From contig NZ_JACJVI010000014.1 of assembly GCF_014237835.1 (NCBI RefSeq), positions 1 to 64,000 on the forward strand: 64,000 nt of DNA, written 5' to 3'. Below, in pieces: positions 1-8,253 of this stretch. This DNA comes from Rhizobium sp. AQ_MP (GTDB lineage Bacteria; Pseudomonadota; Alphaproteobacteria; Rhizobiales; Rhizobiaceae). The stretch's first letter is position 1, and each line of letters starts with the position of its first letter. The position numbers and the translations under genes were made by a program. The notes beneath the pieces are model-generated. The model saw only the letters and a list, made by a program, of their open reading frames with translations. It did not search any database and was not told the DNA's origin.

Positions 1-41
1 CGCACCCTCTCCAACGCCTCCTGATCTTCAGGGTGCGTGCC

Positions 42-73
42 GGCCCCGGGATCTCGGTCCCGGGGCCTTTTTC
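42..73 (+). terminator. Rho-independent terminator of an upstream gene
   Basis: A perfect 9-bp stem (GGCCCCGGG at 42-50, CCCGGGGCC at 59-67) with an 8-nt loop is followed by a run of five T. It terminates plus-strand transcription that enters from outside the window, and it isolates the DUF4087 gene that starts at 157. Confidence 0.85.
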
Positions 74-156
74 ATGTTTTACCGACCCGTCCAATAATGG
101 CCGTTCTCGACCGCGCCGGCTCTCCCTAGATTGGTTTCGCAATCGAGGAGTCATTC

Positions 157-543
157 ATGCGCCATCTTTCCTTCATTCTGCCGCTCACGCTCGCCCTGTC
201 GGCCGCAACACCGCTGCTCGCCAAGGAAAACCGTTGCGGCTGGGTCCAGAACCCGACACCCGGCAACTACTGGCTTGATGATGGCGAGGGTTCCTGGATC
301 ATGACGGCGCAAGGCTCGGATCTCGAGCCGCTCGGAATGGAGAACCTGCCCGACTTTACCACCGGCGACTTCATTCAGACCAATGGCTATTATGGCTATG
401 CCTGCGCCTGCATCGAAGTCGAGACAGAACGAAGCGGTGACTTTGGCGAGACCTTCCTCGGGCGCATCTCGGCAATCTACGCCGTGAAACAGCTGCCGAT
501 CAGCCAGTGCAGGGCCGACAAGGCGCTGCCTTCCCCCGAGTAA
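157..543 (+). CDS. DUF4087 domain secreted protein
   Basis: The protein has 128 residues. It starts with a Sec signal peptide (charged MRH, hydrophobic core, cleavage near ATPLLA-KE at about residue 22). The mature part opens with CGWVQNPTPGNYWLDDGEGSW, closed by several Cys, as in DUF4087 proteins of unknown function. Four mature cysteines suggest disulfides and a periplasmic location. The start is supported by GAGGAG a few bases upstream (AATCGAGGAGTCATTC-ATG). The gene stands alone: a terminator lies in front and a convergent regulator abuts the stop. The family assignment comes from remembered sequence similarity; the function is unknown. Confidence 0.75.
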   Translation: MRHLSFILPLTLALSAATPLLAKENRCGWVQNPTPGNYWLDDGEGSWIMTAQGSDLEPLGMENLPDFTTGDFIQTNGYYGYACACIEVETERSGDFGETFLGRISAIYAVKQLPISQCRADKALPSPE

Positions 544-544
544 A

Positions 545-1009
545 CTAACGGGCGTAGTCCACCGGAACGGCATGGCCGTGCTTCAAGGTTTCCATGGAGA
601 TCGACGCCGAAACGTCGAAGAGTTCAACGCGTTTGACCAGGCGGCGATAGACGACGTCGTAATGCTCGACGCGCGGCAGGACGAGCTTCAGGATATAGTC
701 GTAATGACCCGTCAGCCGGTGCGCCTCGACAATCTCCCCGATATCGCCGATCGCCCGCCGGAACTCCTCGATCCAGTCATCGGCATGATGTGCGGTCTTG
801 ACCAGCGCATAGACGGTTGTCGGCACACCGCATTTTTCCCGGTCGAGAACGACGATCCGACGGGCGATGTAACCCTGTTCCTCCAGCTTCTGAATCCGCC
901 GCGAGCAGGCGGACGTTGACAAGGCGACCCGCTCGGCGAGATCCGCGACAGCAATGCTGGCGTCGCGCTGCAGAAGGTCGAGAATCTTCCTGTCTCTTTC
1001 GTCAATCAC
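545..1009 (-). CDS. Lrp/AsnC family transcriptional regulator
   Basis: A 154-residue protein with an N-terminal AsnC-type helix-turn-helix (IDERDRKILDLLQRDASI... STSACSRRIQKLEEQGYI) and a C-terminal RAM/ligand-binding domain containing the typical V-x-A-x-x-x-TGxYDY segment (EAHRLTGHYDYILKLV). I chose the GTG at 1007-1009 because AAGGAGA lies 7 nt upstream and it gives the usual family length; an upstream ATG at 1045 would add 12 residues. It is divergent from an aspartate/glutamate racemase gene, with 164 bp between them. Lrp-type regulators often control a divergent amino-acid gene, so it may respond to an amino acid and regulate that racemase (inference). Confidence 0.9.
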   Translation of the reverse strand: MIDERDRKILDLLQRDASIAVADLAERVALSTSACSRRIQKLEEQGYIARRIVVLDREKCGVPTTVYALVKTAHHADDWIEEFRRAIGDIGEIVEAHRLTGHYDYILKLVLPRVEHYDVVYRRLVKRVELFDVSASISMETLKHGHAVPVDYAR

Positions 1010-1173
1010 GCCGCCTTCTCCTTGAATCCATTTCCTCTTGCGCAAAAATCAGGCGCCAATCTGTCATAACGCGCCGAGCCGGCGGCGCCAAGCTTCGCGT
1101 CCGATCCCATCATTGCAATTCCATCGCGTGTGGCGCAGGTCATGATGTCTGCATCAAACGACGGAGACGAGAG

Positions 1174-1887
1174 ATGAAGACGATTGGCCTGATCGGCGGG
1201 ATGAGTTTCGAGAGTTCGGCGGTCTATTACCGCCAGGTCAATGAGGCCGTACGCGCCCGTCTCGGTGGTCTGGCCTCGGCCGAAGTCCTGATGCACTCGG
1301 TCAATTTCGAAGAGATCGTCGCTTTACAAAAGATGGGCCGCTGGGATCTGGCCGCCAAGCGCCTTGCCGATGTTGCACGCGGGCTTGAACAGGCTGGCGC
1401 CGCCTGTGTCCTGATCTGCACCAACACCATGCACATGGTGGCAGACGAGGTTGAAGCAGCCCTGAGCGTCCCGCTGATCGACATCATAGACGAGACCGCC
1501 CGCGCCCTGAAGGCCGGCGGTGCAAAGCGCCCGCTCCTGCTTGCGACCCGCTACACCATGGAGCAGCCCTTCTATGCCGAGCGCATGAAACGTCACGGAA
1601 TCGAGATCATGGTCCCGGATGAAGCCGGCCGCGCTGCCACGCATGGCATCATCTTCGACGAACTCTGCGCAGGCCGCATCCTCGATCCGTCGCGTGACCG
1701 CCTCATTGAGATCATCAAGACCGCGAAGGCAGACGGCGCCGACAGCGTGATCCTCGGCTGCACCGAAATCTGCCTGATCCTCGATCCGGTCAAGCTCCCG
1801 CTGTCAGGTTATGACTCGACGACCATCCATGCCGAAGCGGCGGTGGAATTTGCACTGACCGAGAGAAACGCGGTCCGCGCAGCCTGA
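1174..1887 (+). CDS. Aspartate/glutamate racemase family protein
   Basis: 237 residues, cytoplasmic, cofactor-independent racemase fold. The two catalytic cysteines of the family are visible: Cys82 in LICTNTMH and Cys196 in ILGCTEI. The family segment ATRYTMEQPFY lies between them. The N-terminus (MKTIGLIGGMSFESS) matches the canonical family start, so I used the ATG at 1174, preceded by GGAGACGAGAG. It should interconvert L- and D-aspartate or glutamate; the exact substrate cannot be read from the sequence. The divergent Lrp/AsnC gene and an ATTGCAAT palindrome at 1112-1119 in the intergenic region suggest amino-acid-responsive control. Confidence 0.88.
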   Translation: MKTIGLIGGMSFESSAVYYRQVNEAVRARLGGLASAEVLMHSVNFEEIVALQKMGRWDLAAKRLADVARGLEQAGAACVLICTNTMHMVADEVEAALSVPLIDIIDETARALKAGGAKRPLLLATRYTMEQPFYAERMKRHGIEIMVPDEAGRAATHGIIFDELCAGRILDPSRDRLIEIIKTAKADGADSVILGCTEICLILDPVKLPLSGYDSTTIHAEAAVEFALTERNAVRAA

Positions 1888-1897
1888 CGTCCTGCGG

Positions 1898-2650
1898 TCA
1901 GATCGCCTGGCCACAGGCCCGGCAGAAACGCCTTACCGTTTCTGCCATACCGTATTCCAGGGCATCGGCAGTCAGCCCGTGACCGATCGAGACTTCGGCA
2001 AGATAGGGGATCCGCTTTACCAGCAGCGGCAGGTTTTCGACCGTCAGGTCATGGCCGGCATTGACCTCCAGTCCCTCGGCTTTCGCCGCATCGGCCGTAC
2101 GCCCCAGCAGCTCGACCTGGCGGACGGCTTGTCCGGGATCGTCGTGGCAGCCGCCATAGGGGCCGGTGTAAAGCTCGACCCTCTGAGCACCGGTAGCGCG
2201 CGCGAGTGCCATCGGCTCGGGCCGGCCGTCGCCATCCACGAACAGCGAGACCCGCATGCCCTTGCCGGAGAGCCTTGCGACGATCCCCTTCAGGAAATCC
2301 TGATGGCGGCCGAGGTCCCAGCCGTGATCCGAAGTCGCCTGCGACGGGTCGTCGGGCACAAGAGTCACCTGCTCCGGCTCGGTTGCCTCGCAGAGCGCCA
2401 GGAAATCCTCGCTCGGATACCCCTCGATATTGAATTCGGCCTGCGGAAATTCGTCATCGATCAGAGCACGCAACACCGGCAGGTCGCTGAAACGTATATG
2501 GCGCTGATCCGGTCGCGGATGCACAGTAAGGCCACTGGCACCGGCAGCCAGGGCAATACGGCCAAGGTTGGCAACATTTGGCCAGGGAAGGTCCCGGCGG
2601 TTGCGCAGCATGGCGATGGCGTTGAGATTGACGGAAAGCTTGGCAGGCAT
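1898..2650 (-). CDS. pdxJ: Pyridoxine 5'-phosphate synthase PdxJ
   Basis: 250 residues. It condenses 1-deoxyxylulose 5-phosphate with 3-amino-2-oxopropyl phosphate in the last step of DXP-dependent vitamin B6 synthesis, in the cytoplasm. The sequence shows the PdxJ N-terminus ([17 protein letters not shown]), [41 protein letters not shown] and NAGHDLT, which carry the phosphate-binding and catalytic His/Glu residues. I set the start at the Met of MPAKLSVN; an ATG at 2686 would add 12 residues that do not look like the family. It is transcribed alone, with a 242-bp divergent region in front. It converges on the racemase gene with 10 bp between stops. Confidence 0.95.
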   Translation of the reverse strand: MPAKLSVNLNAIAMLRNRRDLPWPNVANLGRIALAAGASGLTVHPRPDQRHIRFSDLPVLRALIDDEFPQAEFNIEGYPSEDFLALCEATEPEQVTLVPDDPSQATSDHGWDLGRHQDFLKGIVARLSGKGMRVSLFVDGDGRPEPMALARATGAQRVELYTGPYGGCHDDPGQAVRQVELLGRTADAAKAEGLEVNAGHDLTVENLPLLVKRIPYLAEVSIGHGLTADALEYGMAETVRRFCRACGQAI

Positions 2651-2892
2651 GGGCGGCGTGATCCGGCTTATGAATTCTGGCGGCATCCTTAAGGCATGCA
2701 GGGGTCGAAGGCCAACGAGAATCGCAAATGGTACGATGCGCTAAATTGATGAGTGGCAGTTGACCCGACCCCCCAGACTTTAAGGTATTGACGCTACGGC
2801 CCCAAGCTTTAGTCAGGTTCACGATTGTGACGGATCGCACACATGCGCGCGCTGGAGTGATGCGCAGGCGCCCTGGAACGGTTGGAGCAAGC

Positions 2893-3855
2893 ATGTCGAC
2901 GGAAGCCACGCTCGATGGCGGACAGATTTCGGAAGCACTGCAGCGGGTCTTGCGGAGCCAGACCTTTGCGCGCTCGGAACGCTTGCGATCCTTCCTGAAA
3001 TTCATCGTCGAGATGGAACAACTCGGCCTGTCGCATCAACTAAAGGGCTACACCATCGGCATTGATGTCTTCAGCCGCGGGCACGGGTTTGATCCCGGCA
3101 CCGACCCCCTGGTGCGTGTTCAGGCCGGCAAGCTGCGCAAGCTCCTGAACCAATTCTATGCCTGCGAGGGGCGGGATGATCCGCTCCGGATCCGGATCCC
3201 TCTTGGCAGCTATGTTCCGGTATATGAACGCGTCGCGCGCGATCATCGCCCTCTCCACCGCAGCGACACCGGCTTGATCGACACGCAGATGATCGAGCCA
3301 ATGGAAGAAGGCGACAAGGCCCCATGCCTGCCGCGCCTCTTCATCCGTCGCCCGGCCGTCGGAGATCAGCTTGCCTCGATCTTCGCAAATGCCATGCGCC
3401 TGTGGAATTCGCGGTTGTGGGCAGTGTCCATCGCCGGCCCCGAGGAGAAGCCGGCCTTTCAGAGCGGAGCTCCCCATCCGCTCCATTTCGAGCTCAGGGC
3501 AGAAGGCCGCGACGGCGTGCTGAAACTCGCATTGCGCCATATGCGCTCCGAAAGCGAAGTGCCCCTCAGCGCCAGCCTCTACGAAACCACCGGAGACAGC
3601 CTGGAAATCGGGGCCATCGCAAACGCTTTTGCTGGCGCGAACCTCACCATCCCGGGCACCATTTATCGCTTCTGCCACAAGAACGCGCTTTCGACGGGCC
3701 GGATGCAGTGTCTCGACGCAACCTATCGCTACACCCTCGAGCGCACCGATGAATCCTATGTCAGCGCCCGCCGGTTCCAGCAGCAATGGGCCGGTCTGAG
3801 CCAGAGCAGCGAGATCATCACCGAGATGTCGACGCTCGTTGCCCTCTGCCGCTGA
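2893..3855 (+). CDS. Protein with the N-terminal domain of rhizobial cyclase/TPR proteins
   Basis: 320 residues, no signal peptide or membrane segment. Residues about 12-110 match a domain usually found at the N-terminus of rhizobial class III adenylate cyclase and TPR proteins: LRSFLKFIVE, LKGYTIGIDVFSR, GFDPGTDPLVRVQAGKLRKLL, then IPLGSYVPVYE. That module resembles a small helical DNA- or protein-binding unit. The remaining 210 residues (LFIRRPAVGDQLASIFANAM... onward) match nothing I recognise; there is no GGDEF, cyclase or TPR signature. The start at 2893 opens MSTEATLDGG; an ATG at 2788 would add 35 residues. It is a single gene, and the MerR-type gene follows after 174 bp. Function unknown; a regulatory role is an inference. 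Confidence 0.6.
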   Translation: MSTEATLDGGQISEALQRVLRSQTFARSERLRSFLKFIVEMEQLGLSHQLKGYTIGIDVFSRGHGFDPGTDPLVRVQAGKLRKLLNQFYACEGRDDPLRIRIPLGSYVPVYERVARDHRPLHRSDTGLIDTQMIEPMEEGDKAPCLPRLFIRRPAVGDQLASIFANAMRLWNSRLWAVSIAGPEEKPAFQSGAPHPLHFELRAEGRDGVLKLALRHMRSESEVPLSASLYETTGDSLEIGAIANAFAGANLTIPGTIYRFCHKNALSTGRMQCLDATYRYTLERTDESYVSARRFQQQWAGLSQSSEIITEMSTLVALCR

Positions 3856-3910
3856 AGCGCCCTCACCCTCACCATGCATGTCAGCAGGCATTGAAAATTT
3901 ATTTTACGGA

Positions 3911-3952
3911 TTCCGAATATACTATACCTTCCAAACTGGCGGAGATTCGGAA
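3911..3952. promoter_or_regulatory. Inverted repeat upstream of the MerR-LuxR gene
   Basis: TTCCGAAT (3911-3918) and ATTCGGAA (3945-3952) form a perfect 8-bp inverted repeat with a 26-bp spacer. Between them lies an AT-rich block containing TATACT. This is a candidate operator/promoter region for the regulator gene that starts at 4030, possibly autoregulation. No experimental site is known to me. Confidence 0.35.
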
Positions 3953-4029
3953 GACAGCGGGGTGATCGGAAAAGAAGAGGCGGACCATCGGATCCAGCAG
4001 ACGCGTCGACACTGAACATGGAGGGGAAC

Positions 4030-4716
4030 ATGTCGAACGGAACTCACCATCTGCAACCGATCACAAGTGTATCCATTCAGACCGGCAAGCAGATGTTTCT
4101 GCCGGATATTGCGCTGAGCAGGACCCCACCCAAGGAACCCGTTGCAATCGCGGAAATGGCGGAGTTTTTCAACGTCACGCACAGGACCCTGCATTTCTAC
4201 GAGGAAAAGGGGCTCCTGACTGCGCGGCGGATGGGCTTGATGCGTGTCTACGGGCGCGACGAGATTGCCAGAATGGCGCTCATCAATGTCTGCCGGGAGG
4301 TCGGCATGCCGATCTCGGTGATCCAGGACCTGTTCGAGACCCTGGAGACGGCGACATCCACCAGCGAGGCCAATCTGATCCTTGAGGAAACGCTGCTGGC
4401 CCGGCGCCGGGAACTCGCCGCCAACCTGTCGACCGTTCACCGGCAATTGCAGCAACTCAACGCCTTGCTGGAGCATGAGGATGCCGAGCCGGGACGGCTG
4501 AGCACCGAGCAAAGGGGACCGAACCTCTCCGAAATGGAGGCACGCTGCCTGCAATTGATGGTCGAGGGCTACACATCGATCCGCATCGGGCGCACGCTGG
4601 AACTGAGGACCGATGAGGTTGCTGCACTGGAAACCAGCATCATCAACAAACTTGAAGCACAAAACAGGTTTCAGGCCGTCGCGAAAGCAGTCCTTCTCGG
4701 CATGGTCGCGAATTGA
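4030..4716 (+). CDS. MerR-type regulator with C-terminal LuxR-like HTH
   Basis: 228 residues. Residues about 38-105 form a MerR winged helix (VAIAEMAEFFNVTHRTLHFYEEKGLL, then RRMGLMRVYGRDEIARM) followed by a coiled-coil dimerisation helix. Residues about 165-225 read as a LuxR/GerE helix-turn-helix: LSEMEARCLQLMVEGYTS, then IGRTLELRTDEVAALETSI, then NKLEAQNRFQAVAKA. There is no Cys cluster of a metal-sensing MerR. I chose the second ATG (4030) because GGAGG at 4020-4024 sits 5 nt before it; the ATG at 4018 has no ribosome-binding site. The neighbour downstream is a DUF4405 membrane protein 110 bp away, which may be a target (inference). Confidence 0.8.
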   Translation: MSNGTHHLQPITSVSIQTGKQMFLPDIALSRTPPKEPVAIAEMAEFFNVTHRTLHFYEEKGLLTARRMGLMRVYGRDEIARMALINVCREVGMPISVIQDLFETLETATSTSEANLILEETLLARRRELAANLSTVHRQLQQLNALLEHEDAEPGRLSTEQRGPNLSEMEARCLQLMVEGYTSIRIGRTLELRTDEVAALETSIINKLEAQNRFQAVAKAVLLGMVAN

Positions 4717-4826
4717 ACGTAGCGCGTGATTGTATTGCCGATCATCAAAAGTGGAGGAAGTTTAACGGGACATCATGATAGGCTGGCACTAGGAGCTGGT
4801 CGTACTCATCGACCAAGGTCTTCGCC

Positions 4827-5339
4827 ATGCCAAGCCTGCTCTCCCGTTATGCGACCCCTTTCACCACAGGTCTCTTCCTGATCTCCCTGATTTCCGGAAT
4901 TGCGCTGTTTTTCCACTTTGGCACATCAGCCTTCCGCGAGATGCATGAATGGCTGAGCCTGGTACTGATCCTGCCTTTCGTGCTGCATGTCTGGAAAAAC
5001 TGGCGGCCGTTCCTCGCCTATTTCAAGCGCCTGCCCATGGCGCTGTCGCTCGGCCTCTGTCTGGTCGCCGGCCTTGTCTTCGCCTGGCCCGCCATGACGG
5101 GTTCGGCAAGCAGCGCAGGCGGCAATCCCGCCTTTGCCATGGTCAACGTGGTCGCCGCGGGCACGGCGGGTCAGGTTGCCCCACTGCTCGGGAAAACAGA
5201 AGCGGAAGTCGTCGACGCGTTGAAGCAGGGCGGCTTTACAGCAGCGGATCACACCAAGCCGCTGACCGAAATCGCGACGGCCTCCGGCAAGGACACGATG
5301 GAACTGATGGCGACGCTGACAGCCTTGAAGGCGCGATAA
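4827..5339 (+). CDS. DUF4405 integral membrane protein
   Basis: 170 residues with three hydrophobic segments (about 10-30, 40-57 and 72-90). The DUF4405 pattern of conserved histidines resembles a cytochrome-b-type membrane core: FFHFGTSAFREMHEWLS and PFVLHVWKNW. This may place haem between helices (family inference). The C-terminal 70 residues are soluble, probably periplasmic, with the pattern L..AEVVDALKQGGF. A perfect inverted repeat TGGTCG-N7-CGACCA (4797-4815) ends 11 nt before the ATG, beside AAGG, and could affect translation. No partner gene is linked apart from the MerR-type regulator upstream. Confidence 0.75.
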   Translation: MPSLLSRYATPFTTGLFLISLISGIALFFHFGTSAFREMHEWLSLVLILPFVLHVWKNWRPFLAYFKRLPMALSLGLCLVAGLVFAWPAMTGSASSAGGNPAFAMVNVVAAGTAGQVAPLLGKTEAEVVDALKQGGFTAADHTKPLTEIATASGKDTMELMATLTALKAR

Positions 5340-5355
5340 CTCCAAACAAGAGAGC

Positions 5356-6486
5356 TCACCGGACGATGGTGAGCGTCTCTGCGGCGCGAGTGACGGCGGT
5401 ATAGAGCCAGCGCTCGCGCGTATCCCGGAACGCCCAGCTCTCGTCGAACAGAACGACGTCGTTCCACTGCGAACCCTGCGCCTTGTGGACCGTCAGCGCA
5501 TAGCCGTAATCGAACTCGTCGTAACGCTTGCGCGTTGACCAGGGTACTTCGGTCTCGATGTCCTCGAAGGCCGCTTTCAAAAGCTTGATCTTCGCCGCCC
5601 CGCGATCCATGTCGTCGTCTTCGGGCTTGATCAGGAGATTGATCCCCGGCTTCACCGTCTCGCGCGACGAGGTCATGACCTGCCAGAGCGAGCCGTTGAG
5701 CAGGCCCTTCACCTGGTCGTTCCTCAGACACACCAGCTTGTCGCCGGCCTGCGGATAATCGACGGTAAAGCCTTTCAGCTCCCGCAGGCGCATGTTGTAG
5801 CGCCGCCGTGTCTTGTTGGTTCCGACCAGCACCTGATCGGCTCCAAGCACGAGATCCTGCGTCACCTCGTTCTTCGAAATCACCCGGGCCGTCGTGCCGT
5901 AATCGCCATACATGATCTCCTTGCCCTCGCGGATATGCATCGCGAGCTGGATGATCGGATTGTCACGCGCCTGGCGATGGATCTCGGTGAGCAAATAGTC
6001 CGGCTCCTGATCGGTGAAGAATCCACCGCCGGAGACAGGCGGAAGCTGTCCGGGATCGCCGAGCACCAGGATCGGCGTGCCGAAGCTCATCAGATCGCGC
6101 CCGAGCGCCTCGTCGACCATCGAGCATTCGTCTATGACGATCAGTGCCGCCTTGGCGACCGGGCTCTGGCGGTTGATCGAGAACATCGGCGCAATTGATG
6201 TCTTGCCGGTCTCCTCGTCCTCCACCGCCTCTTCACCGCGCGGGCGGTAGATCAGCGAATGAATGGTCTTGGCGTTGGAGGCCCCGCGCGAGCGCAAGAC
6301 CTGCGCCGCCTTGCCGGTAAAGGCCGCAAACAGCACGTCACCATCGACATGTTCGGCAAAGTGCTTGGCCAGCGTCGTCTTGCCGGTACCCGCATAGCCG
6401 AACAGCCGGAAGACGGGGGATTTCCCCTCCTTCAGCCATTTCGAAACGGCCTTGAGGGCCTCGTCTTGCTGGGGCGCGAATTGCAT
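5356..6486 (-). CDS. RecD-like ATP-dependent helicase (AAA/UvrD_C_2)
   Basis: 376 residues, superfamily 1B helicase of the short RecD-like type. Visible motifs are Walker A GYAGTGKTT (residues 30-38), motif Ia AAFTGKAA, Walker B ALIVIDECSMVD, motif III LVLGDPGQLPP, and the C-terminal motifs YALTVHKAQGSQW (motif V) and WLYTAVTRA (motif VI). It lacks the N-terminal domains of RecD and RecD2, so it is a stand-alone helicase core of the kind common in Rhizobiales and in some phages. It should unwind or translocate DNA 5'-3'; its pathway is unknown. It converges on the DUF4405 gene and is followed by the nitrile hydratase operon on the same strand. Confidence 0.88.
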   Translation of the reverse strand: MQFAPQQDEALKAVSKWLKEGKSPVFRLFGYAGTGKTTLAKHFAEHVDGDVLFAAFTGKAAQVLRSRGASNAKTIHSLIYRPRGEEAVEDEETGKTSIAPMFSINRQSPVAKAALIVIDECSMVDEALGRDLMSFGTPILVLGDPGQLPPVSGGGFFTDQEPDYLLTEIHRQARDNPIIQLAMHIREGKEIMYGDYGTTARVISKNEVTQDLVLGADQVLVGTNKTRRRYNMRLRELKGFTVDYPQAGDKLVCLRNDQVKGLLNGSLWQVMTSSRETVKPGINLLIKPEDDDMDRGAAKIKLLKAAFEDIETEVPWSTRKRYDEFDYGYALTVHKAQGSQWNDVVLFDESWAFRDTRERWLYTAVTRAAETLTIVR

Positions 6487-6559
6487 GGCCTAGGTCATGC
6501 GCGGATTCGGAGGCCCGATGCAAGGCCAAAGCCGGCAAAATCAGAACAAATCGTGGACA

Positions 6560-6928
6560 TCAACCCCTGAGCGGGTCGTTTGAAAGCTCGATCGGCGCAC
6601 CATGCGGCGTCGCCTCCGCCGCCCGCTGCCAGCTTTCGCGCAAGGCCTCGACGGTGTCGCGATCGGCCAGCCCCTTGCGCTCCAGAAGTCCCGCCAAAGC
6701 TACGACCCAGGCATCGAAATAGTCGGATCCGTCCGCGGCCCGCTCAGGGCGATGCACTTCGGCGGACAGGCTCTCCGCCCATTCCGCCCAGCTGAAAATG
6801 GCTCGCGCGTGAAGATGCACCGTCATGGCGAAGGCCTGCGCCTGCCAGGGTTCGGCAAAAACGGGCGCCCCTTCGGGAGAACGCGGCAAGCCCGGCGAAG
6901 CCGCGAGATCAGTCACCGTGTCACACAC
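6560..6928 (-). CDS. Nitrile hydratase accessory protein (metallochaperone-like)
   Basis: About 122 residues. The family segment GAPVFAEPWQAQAFAMTVHLHARAIFSW with WAEWAES marks the NHase accessory/activator family (P14K or NthE type), which resembles the beta-subunit N-terminus and helps insert the metal into the alpha subunit. The GTG at 6926-6928 overlaps the end of nthB by 8 nt and lies 11 nt after GGAGAG; another GTG at 6914-6916 is possible. Third gene of the alpha-beta-accessory operon, so translational coupling to nthB is likely. Confidence 0.8.
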   Translation of the reverse strand: MCDTVTDLAASPGLPRSPEGAPVFAEPWQAQAFAMTVHLHARAIFSWAEWAESLSAEVHRPERAADGSDYFDAWVVALAGLLERKGLADRDTVEALRESWQRAAEATPHGAPIELSNDPLRG

Positions 6929-7580
6929 GCTCAAGATAGCTCTCCCAGGCATCGATTGAGACGGTCAGCGTCGGATCGACGCCCTCGCCCCAGATCTCGT
7001 CTCCTGTAAACACGACCGTATAGACCCATTGCGGGTTTTCACCCCGTCCATGGGCATTATCATCAGGGAAAACGAAACCGCCCTGCACCGCCTCGACGAT
7101 ACCCGTCTTCGCCCGTGCATAGCGGGGCAGCCGTGTATGGCCGGCCGGATGGAAGTTCCTCGTGCGCACACGGTCACCGACGGCAAACTTCGGCTCGGTC
7201 TCGACGGGACGGTCGCAAGGCCCGCCACGGGCCAGCACGCCCTCGACCATGTCCGCCTTCAACACGCGCTTCGGTACGCGGCCCTGCTCCAGGTGCCGGC
7301 CCTGTTCCAGCTCCTCGGCGGTGGCAAAGCCATGCCGCTCAAGCAGCATGTCGACACCACGGATCCAGACCTCGTAATAGCTTGCCGCCAGATAGCTGGC
7401 AGGCGGAATATTCTCGCGCGCATGGCGGCTCTCGTCGATCGACCAGGCGCCGAAAGCCCCGCAGGAGAGCGTGATCCCGAGCGCGCGCTTTTCCCATTCG
7501 GCATGAAAGTAAGGCTCGTCCTTTTCCGGCCCGACAGGACCGAAGCCCATCTGTCCGCCGAGATCATGCGGCCCGTTCAT
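6921..7580 (-). CDS. nthB: Nitrile hydratase subunit beta
   Basis: 219 residues, beta subunit of the heterodimeric nitrile hydratase (nitrile to amide, cytoplasmic). It opens with the canonical [14 protein letters not shown] and carries [27 protein letters not shown] and [13 protein letters not shown] of the SH3-like C-terminal domain. Its ATG overlaps the nthA stop by 4 nt (ATGA at 7577-7580), indicating coupled translation. The reading frame stays open further upstream, but that part lies inside nthA and is not used. Confidence 0.93.
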   Translation of the reverse strand: MNGPHDLGGQMGFGPVGPEKDEPYFHAEWEKRALGITLSCGAFGAWSIDESRHARENIPPASYLAASYYEVWIRGVDMLLERHGFATAEELEQGRHLEQGRVPKRVLKADMVEGVLARGGPCDRPVETEPKFAVGDRVRTRNFHPAGHTRLPRYARAKTGIVEAVQGGFVFPDDNAHGRGENPQWVYTVVFTGDEIWGEGVDPTLTVSIDAWESYLERV

Positions 7581-8233
7581 CGCGAACCCTCCGGGGTAAG
7601 CGCCAGGCCCGTGCCGATCATTGAATCGCGCGTCACGAGATCGGCGAGCGCCTCTTCGTCGAGCGCCTCGGATCCGGCCGGACGTAAGGGCACGACGAGA
7701 TAGCGCAGTTCCGCCGTCGAATCCCAGACGCGGATCCGCATCTCCTCCGGCAGGCTCACCCCGAATTCGGCGAGCACACCGCGCGGATCGATCACCGCCC
7801 GCGAGCGATAGGCCGGCGCCTTGTACCAGACCGGCGGCAAACCGAGCACCGACCACGGGTAACAAGAGCACAGCGTGCAGACGACGAGATTGTGGGTGTC
7901 GGGCGTATTGAAGACGGCGCGCATATGCTCGCCCTGCCGCCCGGTATATCCGAGGCTCGCGATCGCCGCCGTTGCATCGCGCTTCAGCCAGTCGGCGAAC
8001 TCGGGATCGGCCCAGGCCTTGGCCACGACCCGCGCGCCATTTCTTGGACCCACCTTGGTCTCGTAGGTCTCGACGATCGCATCGATTGCGTCAGGATCGA
8101 TCAAGCCCTTTTCGGTCAGAAGTGTTTCGAGCGCCTTCACCCGCGCCTGCATGTCCGAATACTGGTTGTCGTGGTGGTGATCATGACCATGGTGATGGTG
8201 ATGATCGTCGTGGTCGTGGTAATGACCGGACAT
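7577..8233 (-). CDS. nthA: Nitrile hydratase subunit alpha, cobalt type
   Basis: 218 residues, catalytic alpha subunit. The metal-claw motif reads VCTLCSC (Cys119, Cys122, Cys124, with Ser123). Thr rather than Ser at position 120 is the mark of cobalt, non-corrin enzymes, in contrast to VCSLCSC in iron enzymes. In the active enzyme two of the Cys are oxidised to sulfinate/sulfenate (family knowledge). The first 23 residues are strikingly rich in His and Asp ([16 protein letters not shown]), a likely metal-binding tail. First gene of the operon nthA-nthB-accessory. No amidase and no cobalt transporter lies beside it. Confidence 0.94.
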   Translation of the reverse strand: MSGHYHDHDDHHHHHGHDHHHDNQYSDMQARVKALETLLTEKGLIDPDAIDAIVETYETKVGPRNGARVVAKAWADPEFADWLKRDATAAIASLGYTGRQGEHMRAVFNTPDTHNLVVCTLCSCYPWSVLGLPPVWYKAPAYRSRAVIDPRGVLAEFGVSLPEEMRIRVWDSTAELRYLVVPLRPAGSEALDEEALADLVTRDSMIGTGLALTPEGSR

Positions 8234-8253
8234 CGGATATTCCTGTTTCAGCG

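Noticed and set aside
1..37. Possible tRNA 3' end or stem-loop (CGCACCCT ... AGGGTGCG; CGCAC-CCTCTCC like a T-stem plus acceptor strand)
   Set aside because: Only about a dozen bases of a possible tRNA would be visible, no CCA is encoded, and the inverted repeat may be chance; upstream sequence is needed.
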